A DNA stretch of 22,213 nucleotides. Origin: Plantago elongata (lineage: Eukaryota; Streptophyta; Magnoliopsida; Lamiales; Plantaginaceae). Below are positions 11,964-21,140 of the stretch, in pieces. Below the pieces are notes generated by a model that worked only from the letters and a program-made list of their open reading frames with translations, made no database searches and was not told the origin of the DNA. Made by a program: the position numbers and the translations under genes. How positions within the stretch are numbered: position 1 is the stretch's first letter; every line of letters starts with the position of its first letter. The stretch covers positions 1-22,213 of the forward strand of contig JAYMSP010002851.1 in the NCBI GenBank assembly GCA_036897095.1. Reading direction: 5' to 3'.

Positions 11964-12215
11964 TCTCACCTGTTTTCTAGTGTTCTTTTTCTTCTTATTC
12001 TTCCTATTTTAGACATAGTTGCACAGGTATAGAGATCCTGTATAGCTTCTATTTTTTTTTTCAAAGAAAACTAATTCATCATCTCCCAGGCACCCGAATA
12101 GGTTGGTGGTTCAGTTTTGTTACTTTTGTATAAGCTAGCTGTATTCTCTGAAAATTGTAGTGGAATTGTGAATTGTATACGTGTTTGCAATATCAAATTT
12201 TCAAGAATAAGTTGG
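11964..12215 (+). other. Probable 3' UTR of the GYF gene
   Basis: T-rich sequence follows the TAG stop. An AATAAG near-upstream element sits at about 12204 within an A/T-rich stretch, consistent with loose plant polyadenylation signals. The exact end cannot be fixed without transcript data. Confidence 0.4.
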
Positions 12216-12261
12216 ATTTTGAGTGGTTGCAACGTTTTGAGTTGATTCTATTTAGTTAAAG

Positions 12262-12525
12262 AATATCTTTGTTCCTTTAATAACTTCTTCACTTTCAATT
12301 TTTATTTTGAAGTATATTATAAACTTTCCACCGCTGGACTCCACTAACTAATTCTTTATTATTTTTATCTTCTACTTTATAATTATTTTATTTTATCTCT
12401 CTCTTATTTTAACTCCACTTATAACTTCATCAATATAAGTCCTCTTATAAACTATTTATTTATTCAACTTTCCTTAATTATAGAGAAAATAACAAGTTAT
12501 GAAGTTTTATCGAATCGCAGGAAGT
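12262..12525 (-). mobile_element. Degraded Stowaway-like MITE, inverted relative to its relative at 13166-13443
   Basis: The stretch CTCCACTAACTAATT (about 12341) through the ATCTCTCTCTTA region to AGAGAAAATAAC matches the reverse complement of about 13190-13385 closely. Similarity extends outward to TTAATAAC on the left and to a decayed terminal sequence GCAGGAAGTA on the right, resembling the usual GGAGGGAGTA end. The terminal repeats are too decayed for mobility. Confidence 0.6.
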
Positions 12526-12898
12526 ATTAAGCTGGGTAAGTTGAGGTTGGGTTGTACGTCTTTAATGAAATGGTCGTACGATATTTTTCTAATGTTATGC
12601 AAAGAGGAAATCTTATAATCTTATATTGTAAAATTCTATATAATCATATTGTCGGGACCTGAAAAATATTATTTAAAAAAATTTATTCCTTAATATGAGA
12701 TTTTTTTAAGCATTTATTATACACAAATTGAAATTCTAAATTTTTATAATTATAGAGATCTATTTCTTAATAGAATATTTCTATTGACGTACTTATATTT
12801 TTGTACTTCTATAGAATCAATTGAGTAAAAATTTATTGCAAATGCAAAGACCTAGATTAAAAAAGAAATTGAGGAATATGAAAAAAAACGCTGAATAA

Positions 12899-12972
12899 TA
12901 GCTTCACTCGGATTCGAACCGGAGACTTTGAGTGTGTTAGATTCACGTGATAACCAACTACACCACAAAATC
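12899..12972 (-). pseudogene. Decayed tRNA-Val(AAC) pseudogene
   Basis: It aligns without gaps to the intact tRNA at 14443-14516 and keeps the D arm, the anticodon loop CTAACAC (anticodon AAC) and the TTCGAAT T-loop. Eight base differences relative to the intact copy, all C-to-T or G-to-A, weaken it: the acceptor stem has an A-C mismatch and several G-U pairs, the anticodon stem one A-C mismatch, and the T stem one C-A mismatch. A run of A (U on the transcript) still follows about 12 nt downstream. It is probably nonfunctional. Confidence 0.8.
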
Positions 12973-13021
12973 ATTGTATGTTTCTCTTCAATTGTTTTAA
13001 ATAGTATTTCTTTGATTACTA

Positions 13022-13443
13022 CTCCCTCCGTTCCATCAAACTTCATAGATTAGGGTTGATGTGTGTTTTATATGATAAGTTAAAGTAATGATAAAAAATG
13101 AAGGTGGGGAAAAATGTACTTTTAGTGGTAAAATGTGTAATTTTTGTGTAAAGTTGAGATTGTTTATTAATCCATCCGTTCCGGTAAGAGCTTCCTAGCT
13201 CTTCACTTTCTCTTCAATTAAGACAATTGGAATAAAAAAAATAGTTTGTAAGAGAAGTTATAATGATGAAGTTGTAAGTGGGGATAAAAGTAAGAGAGAG
13301 ATTGAATAAAATGATGATAAAGTAGGGAAGAGAAATAATAAATAATTAGTTAGTGGAGTAAAAGCTTTCCATTTATGGTATTATGAAGTTTAATGTAACT
13401 CCAAAAAAGGAAAGTTAGAAAGTTATTAAGATAACGGAGGGAG
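13022..13443. mobile_element. Stowaway-like MITE, probably composite or nested
   Basis: TA flanks both sides (13020-13021 and 13444-13445). The outer ends are CTCCCTCCGTTCC and its inverse AACGGAGGGAG, giving about 10 matching terminal bases. Inside, at about 13166, a second terminal-like sequence (CCATCCGTTCC) occurs, and the part from there to 13443 matches the separate inverted relative at 12262-12525. The likely reading is one 275-bp element inserted into, or joined to, the left half of another. No transposase is encoded, so movement would have depended on a mariner-type transposase elsewhere. Confidence 0.75.
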
Positions 13444-13484
13444 TATTTGTTAGTGGTCGGGTAACTTTCTTTTTTAGTAATGTA

Positions 13485-13724
13485 CTCCCCCCGTCCCAAT
13501 ATGGAAGTCCCGCTTTTCATTTTGTGTGTCCCGGTTTGGAAGTCCCGTTTCCTTAAATAAAAAATCTATCTCCTGTTTTATACATTATCTCTCATATTTT
13601 ATTCACTATTTCTCCTACCTTATCCAATCACATTCATAATTTATTAACTTCGTTCCTACTTTATCACTTTTTTCTTAAAATTTGTGTATGATCTCGCGGG
13701 ACTTCCAAATCGGGACAGAGGGAG
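13485..13724. mobile_element. Stowaway-like MITE, complete 240-bp copy
   Basis: TA target duplications flank it (13483-13484 and 13725-13726). The left end CTCCCCCCGTCCCAATATGG and the right end, whose inverse begins CTCCCTCTGTCCCGATTTGG, form long terminal inverted repeats that continue into GAAGTCCCGC and GCGGGACTTC, about 30 bp with few mismatches. The interior is T-rich and noncoding. This is a different subfamily from the element at 13022-13443. Confidence 0.9.
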
Positions 13725-13726
13725 TA

Positions 13727-13795
13727 TGAAGTTTAATGGGACGGCTAAAAAAATATATGAAGTTTATTGGAATAAAAGGAATATAAAAGAATATA
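13727..13795. mobile_element. Terminal fragment of a further MITE
   Basis: ATGAAGTTTAATGGGACGGC is the inverse of the CCATTAAACTTCAT-type subterminal sequence seen at 13031-13045, and a second ATGAAGTTTATTGGAAT follows about 30 bp on. The segment is absent from the paired duplicate near 14575. It may be the right half of the element whose left half begins at 13022. Confidence 0.5.
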
Positions 13796-14424
13796 TGAAT
13801 TACAATTGTTGACTATTAGTTGCGTTGATTTCAGGTTTATATATCCAATACGAATAAAAAAAGTATCTTTAGATAAAAGATAATAAAAACTTCCTCTATA
13901 CTTCCATTTTTTTTTTATATAAAATGATAATAATTTTGAAGTTTGACCGAAATATTACATGCAAATTTGTAAACTATCCCTTGTATTTATCAACTTGTAT
14001 ATCTCATTTTTGACATATAAAAACATTGATGGGTGTTGTGGGATAATGTTATGCAATAAAGGAATTAAAATAATATGTATAAATCTATTATATTAGGATT
14101 TAATATCCATTTACACCTTAACAATTCTTACAATAAATTATATATCAACTACTCCATTAGTAATTTCATTTGGAGCACAAAAACCATTCGAAGAAAGTTA
14201 CGTTATGAGATTTCAATCTCATCACCTTGTATTTATGCTTTTACCTCTTGTACTTCTATAAATATGATGGAGTAAAACATTTGAATCTTATTATGTATTA
14301 TGTGGATGAGTTGTTGATAATTGATTTCAATCCAAATGACATTTATATTTTTGAATATAAGAACAAAGTAAAATTACAAATGCTATAACCTAAAATGGAA
14401 GAAGCAATGAGGGGAATAATATTG

Positions 14425-14431
14425 AAAAAAA
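14425..14431 (-). terminator. RNA polymerase III T-run terminator
   Basis: Seven A on the plus strand give seven T in the direction of tRNA-Val transcription, 12 bp past the discriminator base. Confidence 0.75.
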
Positions 14432-14442
14432 TCACTGGATAA

Positions 14443-14516
14443 TGGCTTCGCCCGGGTTCGAACCGGAGACCTTGAGTGTGTTAGACTCACGTGATAACCA
14501 ACTACACCACGAAACC
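14443..14516 (-). tRNA. tRNA-Val (anticodon AAC)
   Basis: Read on the minus strand, the gene begins GGTTTCG and ends CGAAGCC plus discriminator A, forming a 7-bp acceptor stem with one G-U pair. The D arm contains TAGTTGGTTA (A box). The anticodon stem TGAGT/ACTCA is perfect around CTAACAC, giving anticodon AAC at plus positions 14480-14482. The T arm TCCGG-TTCGAAC-CCGGG has one terminal T-G pair and includes the B box. Seven T residues on the transcript strand (plus 14425-14431) lie 12 nt downstream as the Pol III terminator. No intron. The match to plant tRNA-Val is strong apart from the anticodon stem and one acceptor position. Confidence 0.93.
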
Positions 14517-14879
14517 CCCATATGCTTTTCTTCATTTGTTTTATATGGTATTCTCTTCGTTTGCTATAAAAAATGCTTTGCCATTGTTGACTATTAGTTG
14601 CGTTGATTACAAGTTTATATATCCAATGCGAATAAAAATGTATCTTAAGAAAAAGATAATAACTTTTTTCTTTTTTATCTATTTGTATTATTACCATTTT
14701 TCTTGATATGAAATGATAGCAATTTTAAAGTTTCAACAGACAGAGAACATTACATGTAAATTCGTAGACCGTATTGTTAGACTTTTTTTTTTGTTTGCAC
14801 CCCTGTATTTATCAACTTGTATATTTCATTTTCCAACATATAAAAACTTTGATGGATGTTGTGGGATAGAAGGAGAATT

Positions 14880-15775
14880 TGAGTTGTGCATGTTGCCTAG
14901 GTGGGATATTGACATTTGAGAAGTTAGATATAGGCTAGAAGCTAAATAGGGATGGACAAAGCTACTGCAACTAAAGTCAGAGTGCCCATAGAACACTATC
15001 AATTACAAGGAGTGGGTTCACCTCTTCTCTTACTTCTTCATAGTAAACTCTTCTCAAAGGATTATATGGCATTATACACATATTTATGAGAGAATACCAT
15101 CTTTTCGAAAACGGGATCATCATCATTACATGTTCCTTCCAACAAGGGATGTGCATTCGTTTTTCAGTACATAGTATTCGGTTCAGATTCGATCATACAA
15201 ATTAGAAAGAAGAAGGGAAATATAGGAACCAACGGTTTAGTAGACCCGAAATTAAGAAAATGCTCGGGGCAATTATTTTTGTGCAGGAAGACAATTTAGT
15301 TTAGATCACGGTTGTTGAACAAGAACAAGACAAGGCTAAGCTTTCAAAATGTTATCATGAACTAGTTATTTAGGACAACAATTAAACATTAGTCAGCTTC
15401 AAGCCTCCAACTAACGTAACCACAGGGCCGGTCCACACAATCAGAGCCGCGTGCACCCATTTAACAATAACAAAGTCTGGAAACCGAATTATTATCAATA
15501 TTATTAATTAAAAAATATATATATTATTAATAAAATATAGTATGTCTTATACATTATAGACTTTTTAATTGCATCAATAATTTTATTCCAAACATAGATC
15601 CTCTCTAATAAGTTATACAAACATAAGTTTCTCAAGTAAACTAGAATAATTTTTCCTAATCAAATAATATATGAAATATCACTTTAAAGTGTAACACTTG
15701 AAGTGCAATTTGAATCAATGTTATAATATATTAACTTATTATATTAGAACTTACAGTTTTATATATTAGATATAT
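14880..15775. other. Intergenic sequence with small coding-like remnants
   Basis: No complete gene is seen. A 45-codon frame (14952-15089, plus) begins MDKATATKVRVPIEHYQ and has fairly even codon use, but no family is recognised. At 15382-15476 (minus) a short GC-richer segment reads through 31 codons to a stop and follows a TTTCCAG acceptor-like site. Both may be pseudogene pieces. Confidence 0.35.
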
Positions 15776-15778
15776 TAA

Positions 15779-15870
15779 AGTGCAGCTTAGTTGGTAAGAT
15801 ACTTACCCTTCAATTAATAAGTCAGGGGTTTGAACCATTTTTTCCGTTTCAATTTTTTTCTCCTTCTATA
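15779..15870 (+). mobile_element. tRNA-derived SINE candidate
   Basis: GCAGCTTAGTTGGTAAGA (from about 15782) matches a Pol III A box and GGTTTGAACC (15827-15836) a B box at tRNA-like spacing, and a T/C-rich tail follows. The fold is no longer a proper tRNA and there is no usable anticodon stem. A weaker second copy of the ACTTAC...GGAACC part occurs at about 15940-15975, so the element may be dimeric or longer. Target duplications were not identified. Confidence 0.55.
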
Positions 15871-17290
15871 TTTTACACATACTAATGATGATTCTAAATT
15901 TGAGGATGGACTGCTTATTAAATAGCTGGGTTTTGCAACTAGACACTTACTCTTGGTCATTTGGAAGTTGGAACCATAGAAAATGACGTGCCGGTATATT
16001 AATCGGGCTAGTAGAATTTTATAGTTATAAAATAGAAATACGTAAACAAGAAGTGGATAAACTCTTTTCTATGTGGAAATTATTGACACCAACCAATAAT
16101 TGGGAAAGTTAATGGGTGCCACAACCTGATAAAACAAGTATAACAACGTTTTATTTAGCTAAGTGTTACTTTAATCAATTACGACAATTTCGTTTTGATG
16201 TTTTGCTATCAATTGTTTAAACATTGGAAGTTTTGATTTGTTTTAGTGACAACTAGCTTTGATTAGATGATTTAATAGTTTGGATTAATAAATGTATATC
16301 AATTACCAATCAACCGAAAATCATAAAGGATTAGAACATCATGTATTTAAGTATTCTACTAGATTAATTCTAGATATACACAATCACAATGTTAAAAAGC
16401 ACAAATAGTCCCTATATCTCTATAAAGTAAATCACCCCGTACACATAAATAAAAATATATGACATTCTATTTATGAGACTTTCCTGCAATTCAAAATACG
16501 CCTACTCAATAAGTATTCAAAATACCTTCACTATGCATCACTTATCTTATCTCTACTAATAATCAAGAGGGACTTGAGATGTTTATAATCTCTACCGAAA
16601 TAATGAGCCCTATATATCATAAGAGTAATTATAATAATAATAGACCCCGTCCTAAGTAAGTAGCATAACAATATTTAACTATCAAATATGCACACGGAAA
16701 AACAAGGGTGGTTCGGGTTGTTTGAGTAACAGTCAACTCAAAATCAACAAGAAAGATAGGTATGTTCAAAAAAAGGTTTGATGATCCTTGTATGCCAACT
16801 AAAGATGGTGAACTTCAGTTAATAGATACTGGTGGTTCAAGTTGTTTGAGTAAGTTGTATCAACTCCACATCAATGAGTGAATCAAGAGACTTATTTGGA
16901 GGGGATGTATGATTATAGTATAGATTATAGACACTATCTCAATTGGTATGTGATACATTGGGAAGAACATAAGACAAAATCATTCGAATTGAAATATAGA
17001 TTCGAAGTGAATATTATCGTACCAATAACTTAAATAGTGAGTATCGATTGTGTAGAGATTAATATGGCTGAATTTGATGTTCCCACGCAGACATGGATAA
17101 GGTAATTGCAAATATATACCAAATCTTAAGTCCATTAAATCATATATAGTACTATCAAACAAGTTCACCTCAAGTTATTGGGGATCACCAACTATAGTTC
17201 ATACTATACAAGTACCAACACTTATAACACACAACAATAATACCAACAAACCTTAAAAACATCATCATCATAGATGGATACATAAGCCTT
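15871..17290. other. AT-rich intergenic sequence, downstream of the SAUR gene
   Basis: Mostly noncoding. A pair of similar segments starting GGTGGTTC and containing GTTGTTTGAGTAA lies at 16707 and 16831, 124 bp apart. The second sits in a 39-codon frame (16762-16881) that reads MFKKRFDDPCMPTKDGELQL at its start. It could be a fragment of an old coding repeat; no family is recognised. Confidence 0.45.
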
Positions 17291-17299
17291 AACAAACCA

Positions 17300-17809
17300 C
17301 TAATAATGCAATCTTTGTGGAGTAGCTAGCATATAGTAGGAAGAATGGCTCCTTGACACAAACCTACACCCATATTGATGATTTCCACCAATTTCTTCAC
17401 TTTCCATCTCCATTAGCACCTTCACAAATTCATCAACTTCACATGGAAGCAGTAAAGGACCATCACTACTATACCCGTACTCCGACTCCGCTTCCTCGAG
17501 TAGCGCTTTAAAGGAGGGGTGATTGACGTACTCCGTCTTGATCACGAATCGTTGTTTATGTGATCCGACGTAGATTGAGAAGCATCCTTCTGGTACCACT
17601 TGTTTCAAACTTCTCTTGCCCGCTCTTTCGTGATCATCGTCTTGATATCTAACATTGCTTAAACCTCTCGGCCACGATCTGCTCTTCAACTTTAGGGCGT
17701 TATCGGACGAACCACCGTTCTTTCTTCCAATGCCACCACTAAAAGATTTGCATCTCGCCCATGTTTTTGAGATCAGACCCTTCTTACCTTTTACCTTAGG
17801 AGAATCCAT
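17300..17809 (-). CDS. SAUR-family protein (SAUR36/37/38-like)
   Basis: A single-exon gene of 169 residues, which is usual for SAURs. A basic, Lys/Arg/Ser-rich N-terminal extension (1-68) precedes the SAUR domain (about 70-134), which shows VPEGCFSIYVG, QRFVIKTEYVNHPSF, LLEEAESEYGY and LLLPCEVDEF. This wording and the long N-terminus resemble the Arabidopsis SAUR36/37/38 group. SAURs are small, short-lived proteins; several inhibit PP2C.D phosphatases and so activate plasma-membrane proton pumps and cell expansion, and SAUR36 is linked to leaf senescence. The subgroup call is from memory of motifs. The ATG at 17807-17809 is preceded by a CT-rich leader with no in-frame upstream start. The His/Tyr-rich C-terminus (from 144) is less conserved. 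Confidence 0.93.
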   Translation of the reverse strand: MDSPKVKGKKGLISKTWARCKSFSGGIGRKNGGSSDNALKLKSRSWPRGLSNVRYQDDDHERAGKRSLKQVVPEGCFSIYVGSHKQRFVIKTEYVNHPSFKALLEEAESEYGYSSDGPLLLPCEVDEFVKVLMEMESEEIGGNHQYGCRFVSRSHSSYYMLATPQRLHY

Positions 17810-18166
17810 TCTCTTCTTGTACTAGAACTAAGCAAAAAATGAAAGAGAAGAAGAAGAAAAGAGTAGCTACTTTTTAGTGTACCCTTTACTCTAATAGTTT
17901 GATGCCTTTCCTTTCTTTGAAAAAAGACTACCCTTAAATCATGAAATATTAAAGCAAACTTGTGGTGAAAAGATGAACTCAAAGAAAAATAAGGCTTCAA
18001 CCTCGATCATAGACTAAGTTGAACATGAGCTTCAACCTTGGCCTCATAGTGTTGCTCATCGTGCATTAACGTACCTCAGAATTCAAGAAAATGATCATGA
18101 AAAAGGAAAAGAAACTATATATTTTGAGTTATGTTTAAATTGAATGGATTTGCCAGAAAAGTGAGG

Positions 18167-18177
18167 TTTATATATAG
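18167..18177. promoter_or_regulatory. TATATATA element, possible TATA box
   Basis: GTTTATATATAGTG reads as a TATA box on either strand. On the minus strand it is about 360 bp before the SAUR ATG, which would imply a leader of about 330 nt. On the plus strand it sits 40 bp before the ATG of an unrecognised 79-codon frame (18217-18456). Assignment is uncertain. Confidence 0.3.
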
Positions 18178-18439
18178 TGAAGTGTGAGGATGATCAATAA
18201 TTGAATCTCAAGAAATATGAAGAGTTTCAAGAAGAAGGAATTAAATAGAAGTAGAGACTCTCACGGGATGTCCTTTTTTAAACAAGTTGGCTCTTACTAT
18301 AGTGTTGTGTTACCTTCTTTTCATGGCTTTCTAGCTCTATATATAATGGGATTTTCTCATAATTTAGCACAAAAAAATAATGGAAATGTTTTAGATATGG
18401 ACCTTGCAGACGAACCGATTCTTAAGTACATTTATATGT

Positions 18440-18735
18440 ATGAGTATTTATATTAATATATATGACTAGATTCCACAACTCTTTATAAATTTAAACTTTT
18501 AAATTTGATGAAATTTTATTATGGTATCATATCATCTGGGTCACGCACACCTGGGTTCGAATCTTCATAGAGACAATCTCCACCCTATTTTTAAAAAAAA
18601 TCCACTTGAATGGCATCTCCAAAAAGATTGAAATCGATCACGAGTGCGGATGAGTGTTGGAATATTAATATATTAGGTTATACAACTCTCTACAAGTTCG
18701 AACTTTTAATGAGATGGAATTCTATCAGTATGTAA
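18440..18735 (+). mobile_element. TRIM-like LTR retroelement remnant
   Basis: Two diverged direct repeats, about 18440-18526 and 18655-18730, share ATTAATATAT, a CAACTCT motif, ACTTTTAA and a GAAATTTT/GGAATTCT end. The second starts TGTTGG, a common LTR start. Just after the first repeat lies ATGGTATCATATCATC, resembling the TGGTATCAGAGC primer-binding site complementary to initiator tRNA-Met. The roughly 130-bp interior is noncoding, as in TRIM elements, and only a weak purine tract precedes the second repeat. Confidence 0.45.
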
Positions 18736-20640
18736 TGTTTTTGGGATGTTAATAACACTTTATAAGTGACCAATTCAGAATTTTTTTCCTAGTATGCATA
18801 AACACCAATTCTTTTAGTAAAAACTTGCAAGACTTGTGTCTTTCTTTTAGTCCATCTATAATATCGGCTAGTAGACTTACACAAATAATATTTAATATGT
18901 ATAGCGTATTTGAATTATTATTGAGTAAAAAAAAAAGGAAAGAGAGGACAAAGACTAATTCTAATTATTTTCTTTCATCTGCCAATTTGTCAACTCTCTA
19001 ATGGAGTGCTTCTTTTTCAAATATAACTTGCATAGATTATATTGATTGGCTATTGAATATGAACCTTATAGAGACTTGAAGAGGCCAGTTTCTATGCATT
19101 AGTATGTTTGAAAAGGGCGTGTTAACTTTTGGGGATTTGACAAAATATACTACGGCAAGTTTGTACTAAACTATGCTTGTCTTGATCTGTCCTGTTGATT
19201 GATGCTAATTCTATCACACTTAATTCACTTGAGATTTGTGTAGACTAACTTGACATTAATTCATTAATGTATCTCTAATTCACATTAGTAGCTAGATTAC
19301 TTGCTACATCAATTGACATTTCAATTGCTACTTGTAATTTTGTTTGATGAGAAGAATGAGTCCGGATGACTTTATGGGTTCGAATCAAGTCCGGAAGCAA
19401 ATTTGGTATGTGATTGACGAAAACTTATAATGAAACATGCAACGCACCCGTACATAGAATTTAGTTGGCTAAGATTACAACTGAGATCCTACTGGTAGAG
19501 TGGTAGGGAGATAGTGTATGGTTTTGAATGAAAGCATGGGAATGAAGAAGAAAAAAGTTGAAAAAGAAAGAAAAAGATGTAAACAAGTTGAAGATTGTCA
19601 CAGGACACAAAAAATTGATACTAGAAGATTATGAATGTGAAACTACTAGGTGGAGATAAAAGTTCATATGATACCAATTTGTTTCCTTCCTTTTACCTTT
19701 ATGTCACAGTTCACGTTACCTACTAATATACCATGTATGCCTACAACACTCAAAATGAGGATTGGGGGAAGGTATGCATACATTAACGGAAACTTAAGTT
19801 GAGTCACAGAAACTATGATACATAATTTACAATCTAATTTATACGATCCAACAAATCCGTACTTACTCTAGACGAATTTAATTTTAGAATGAACAACTCA
19901 TGAGGAAGTTTGCTACTATCAAAAAAATGATTGTGATGTCGAAGAAACTTATTTCCAATGCATATACTACTTACATACTAAAAAATTTCCTAATACCACG
20001 GAAAATGGCATGTATTGGTTGTGATGTCGGACTTAATCTCTATATATATAGTCTATGAGTGGAAGAAAGATTAGTAAGAAATGAATAAATGTAAACGCAA
20101 TATTTAAAGGGCAGTTTAAAAGTAACTATACCGATAAGATTGTATATTATGAATGAAGAAGTTTGTGACGATTGACATTTAATTTATCAAAATGTTTGAC
20201 ATTTGACATTATGATTCAAGAATAAAATGATCTTAATTGATAAATATCATTAATATCTCCTAGTGTTTGACATTTGAAAAGTTCAGGTCACCTGCAAGGT
20301 GGCAATTGGCACCATCATTAAATTGTTTTTGTGTTTGCACCTAATGAGAAATAATGCAATCATAAATTTTGGTGTGTGTAATTAAATAATACTAACAATT
20401 AACAAGTATTGTTAATACTTGTGGTCTGGTATTAAACTCGTATTTTACGAGCTCTTACATGTCAATCCTACTACAGCCTTCCTGTTAACATCATTCTCTG
20501 GGTAACTTAATTTAGGCCTATAATTCTGCACTTGAGATCACCACAATTTTGAGCTGGAGGCAAATGCTTCGATGGTCATTTTCTGATCTGATGACGATAA
20601 AGCAGGTTCTTTTCTAGTGACATGTTCATCTAATATTTTG
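18736..20640. other. AT-rich intergenic sequence, no gene recognised
   Basis: No frame of note. A B-box-like GGTTCGAATC (19377-19386) lies between two TCCGGA hexamers but has no convincing A box. A perfect hairpin, ACAAGTATT/AATACTTGT with a 3-nt loop, is at 20402-20422. TTTGACATTTGA recurs at about 20200 and 20268. None of these supports a defined element. Confidence 0.5.
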
Positions 20641-20664
20641 CATACTTTGATCAAGGTTATCACT

Positions 20665-20752
20665 AGCTTATTCAATAGTAGCTTATAAGTTCAATAATGT
20701 TTAATTTTAAAATAAATTAATTAGCAGTTTATAAGCTAACTGGTTTAATAAG
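20665..20752. mobile_element. Small inverted-repeat element (MITE relic)
   Basis: TAGCTTATAAG (20679-20689) and its near-inverse TTTATAAGCTA (20728-20738) are nested inside CTTATT and AATAAG, making about 25-bp imperfect terminal inverted repeats around an AT-rich core. AGCTTATAAGCT-type ends occur in hAT-like plant MITEs. No clear target duplication is seen. Confidence 0.35.
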
Positions 20753-21140
20753 AATATTCAGTAGATTATTACAAAATATGCCGGCTGATTTTGTTAAATA
20801 TAATAGTACAGAAGTCGGATCTAATAAAGAAAAAAAATGTTACCTAACACAAAAAAGCATCCCATAGAACTAGAAAATTTGGGATTTTGTACTCTAAACC
20901 CTATATCCCAACTCCTAAGGTAAGAAATTGAAAAGTTTTCAGCGTCATCCTGTTAGAAAGTTTCGAAATAACAAACTACTTGCATGATATCACACCTGCC
21001 AATACAAATATAGTGATTACAGAAACTAAGCTACATACATGAAGCCTCTGTCAATAGGGCTAGATCACTACGTAGTTAAGCATGTACCAAAGTATTTATC
21101 GTGGATCTTTGAGAAGTTAGCGATACTTCTTTCCTTCAGT
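20753..21140. other. Intergenic sequence upstream of the PGG gene
   Basis: Nothing supportable beyond background AT-rich sequence. An isolated AAACCCTA occurs at about 20897. Confidence 0.45.

Larger units (their letters stand above)
12790..14043. repeat. Proximal copy of a tandem segmental duplication (tRNA-Val locus)
   Basis: This copy pairs with 14240-14873. Shared landmarks in order are TTGTACTTCTATA, GCAAATG-like sequence, the tRNA-Val, GACTATTAGTTGCGTTGATT, GTTTATATATCCAAT, GTATTTATCAACTTGTATAT and GATGG(G/A)TGTTGTGGGATA, after which similarity stops in both. The proximal copy is longer because about 0.77 kb of MITE sequence interrupts it between the tRNA and the GACTATTAG block. The distal copy has about 80 extra bases before its tRNA. 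Confidence 0.8.
14240..14873. repeat. Distal copy of the tandem segmental duplication
   Basis: This copy pairs with 12790-14043 and carries the intact tRNA-Val. It lacks the MITE cluster: after the tRNA flank, the sequence goes from TTCGTTTGCTATAAAAAATGC directly to CATTGTTGACTATTAG, so it approximates the site before insertion. Similarity ends just after TGTTGTGGGATA at about 14870. Confidence 0.8.

Noticed and set aside
14383..14697. Minus-strand 104-codon frame
   Set aside because: It runs across the tRNA-Val gene and AT-rich flanks.
19377..19386. GGTTCGAATC as a tRNA or SINE B box
   Set aside because: No A box at suitable spacing and no foldable tRNA; an isolated motif.
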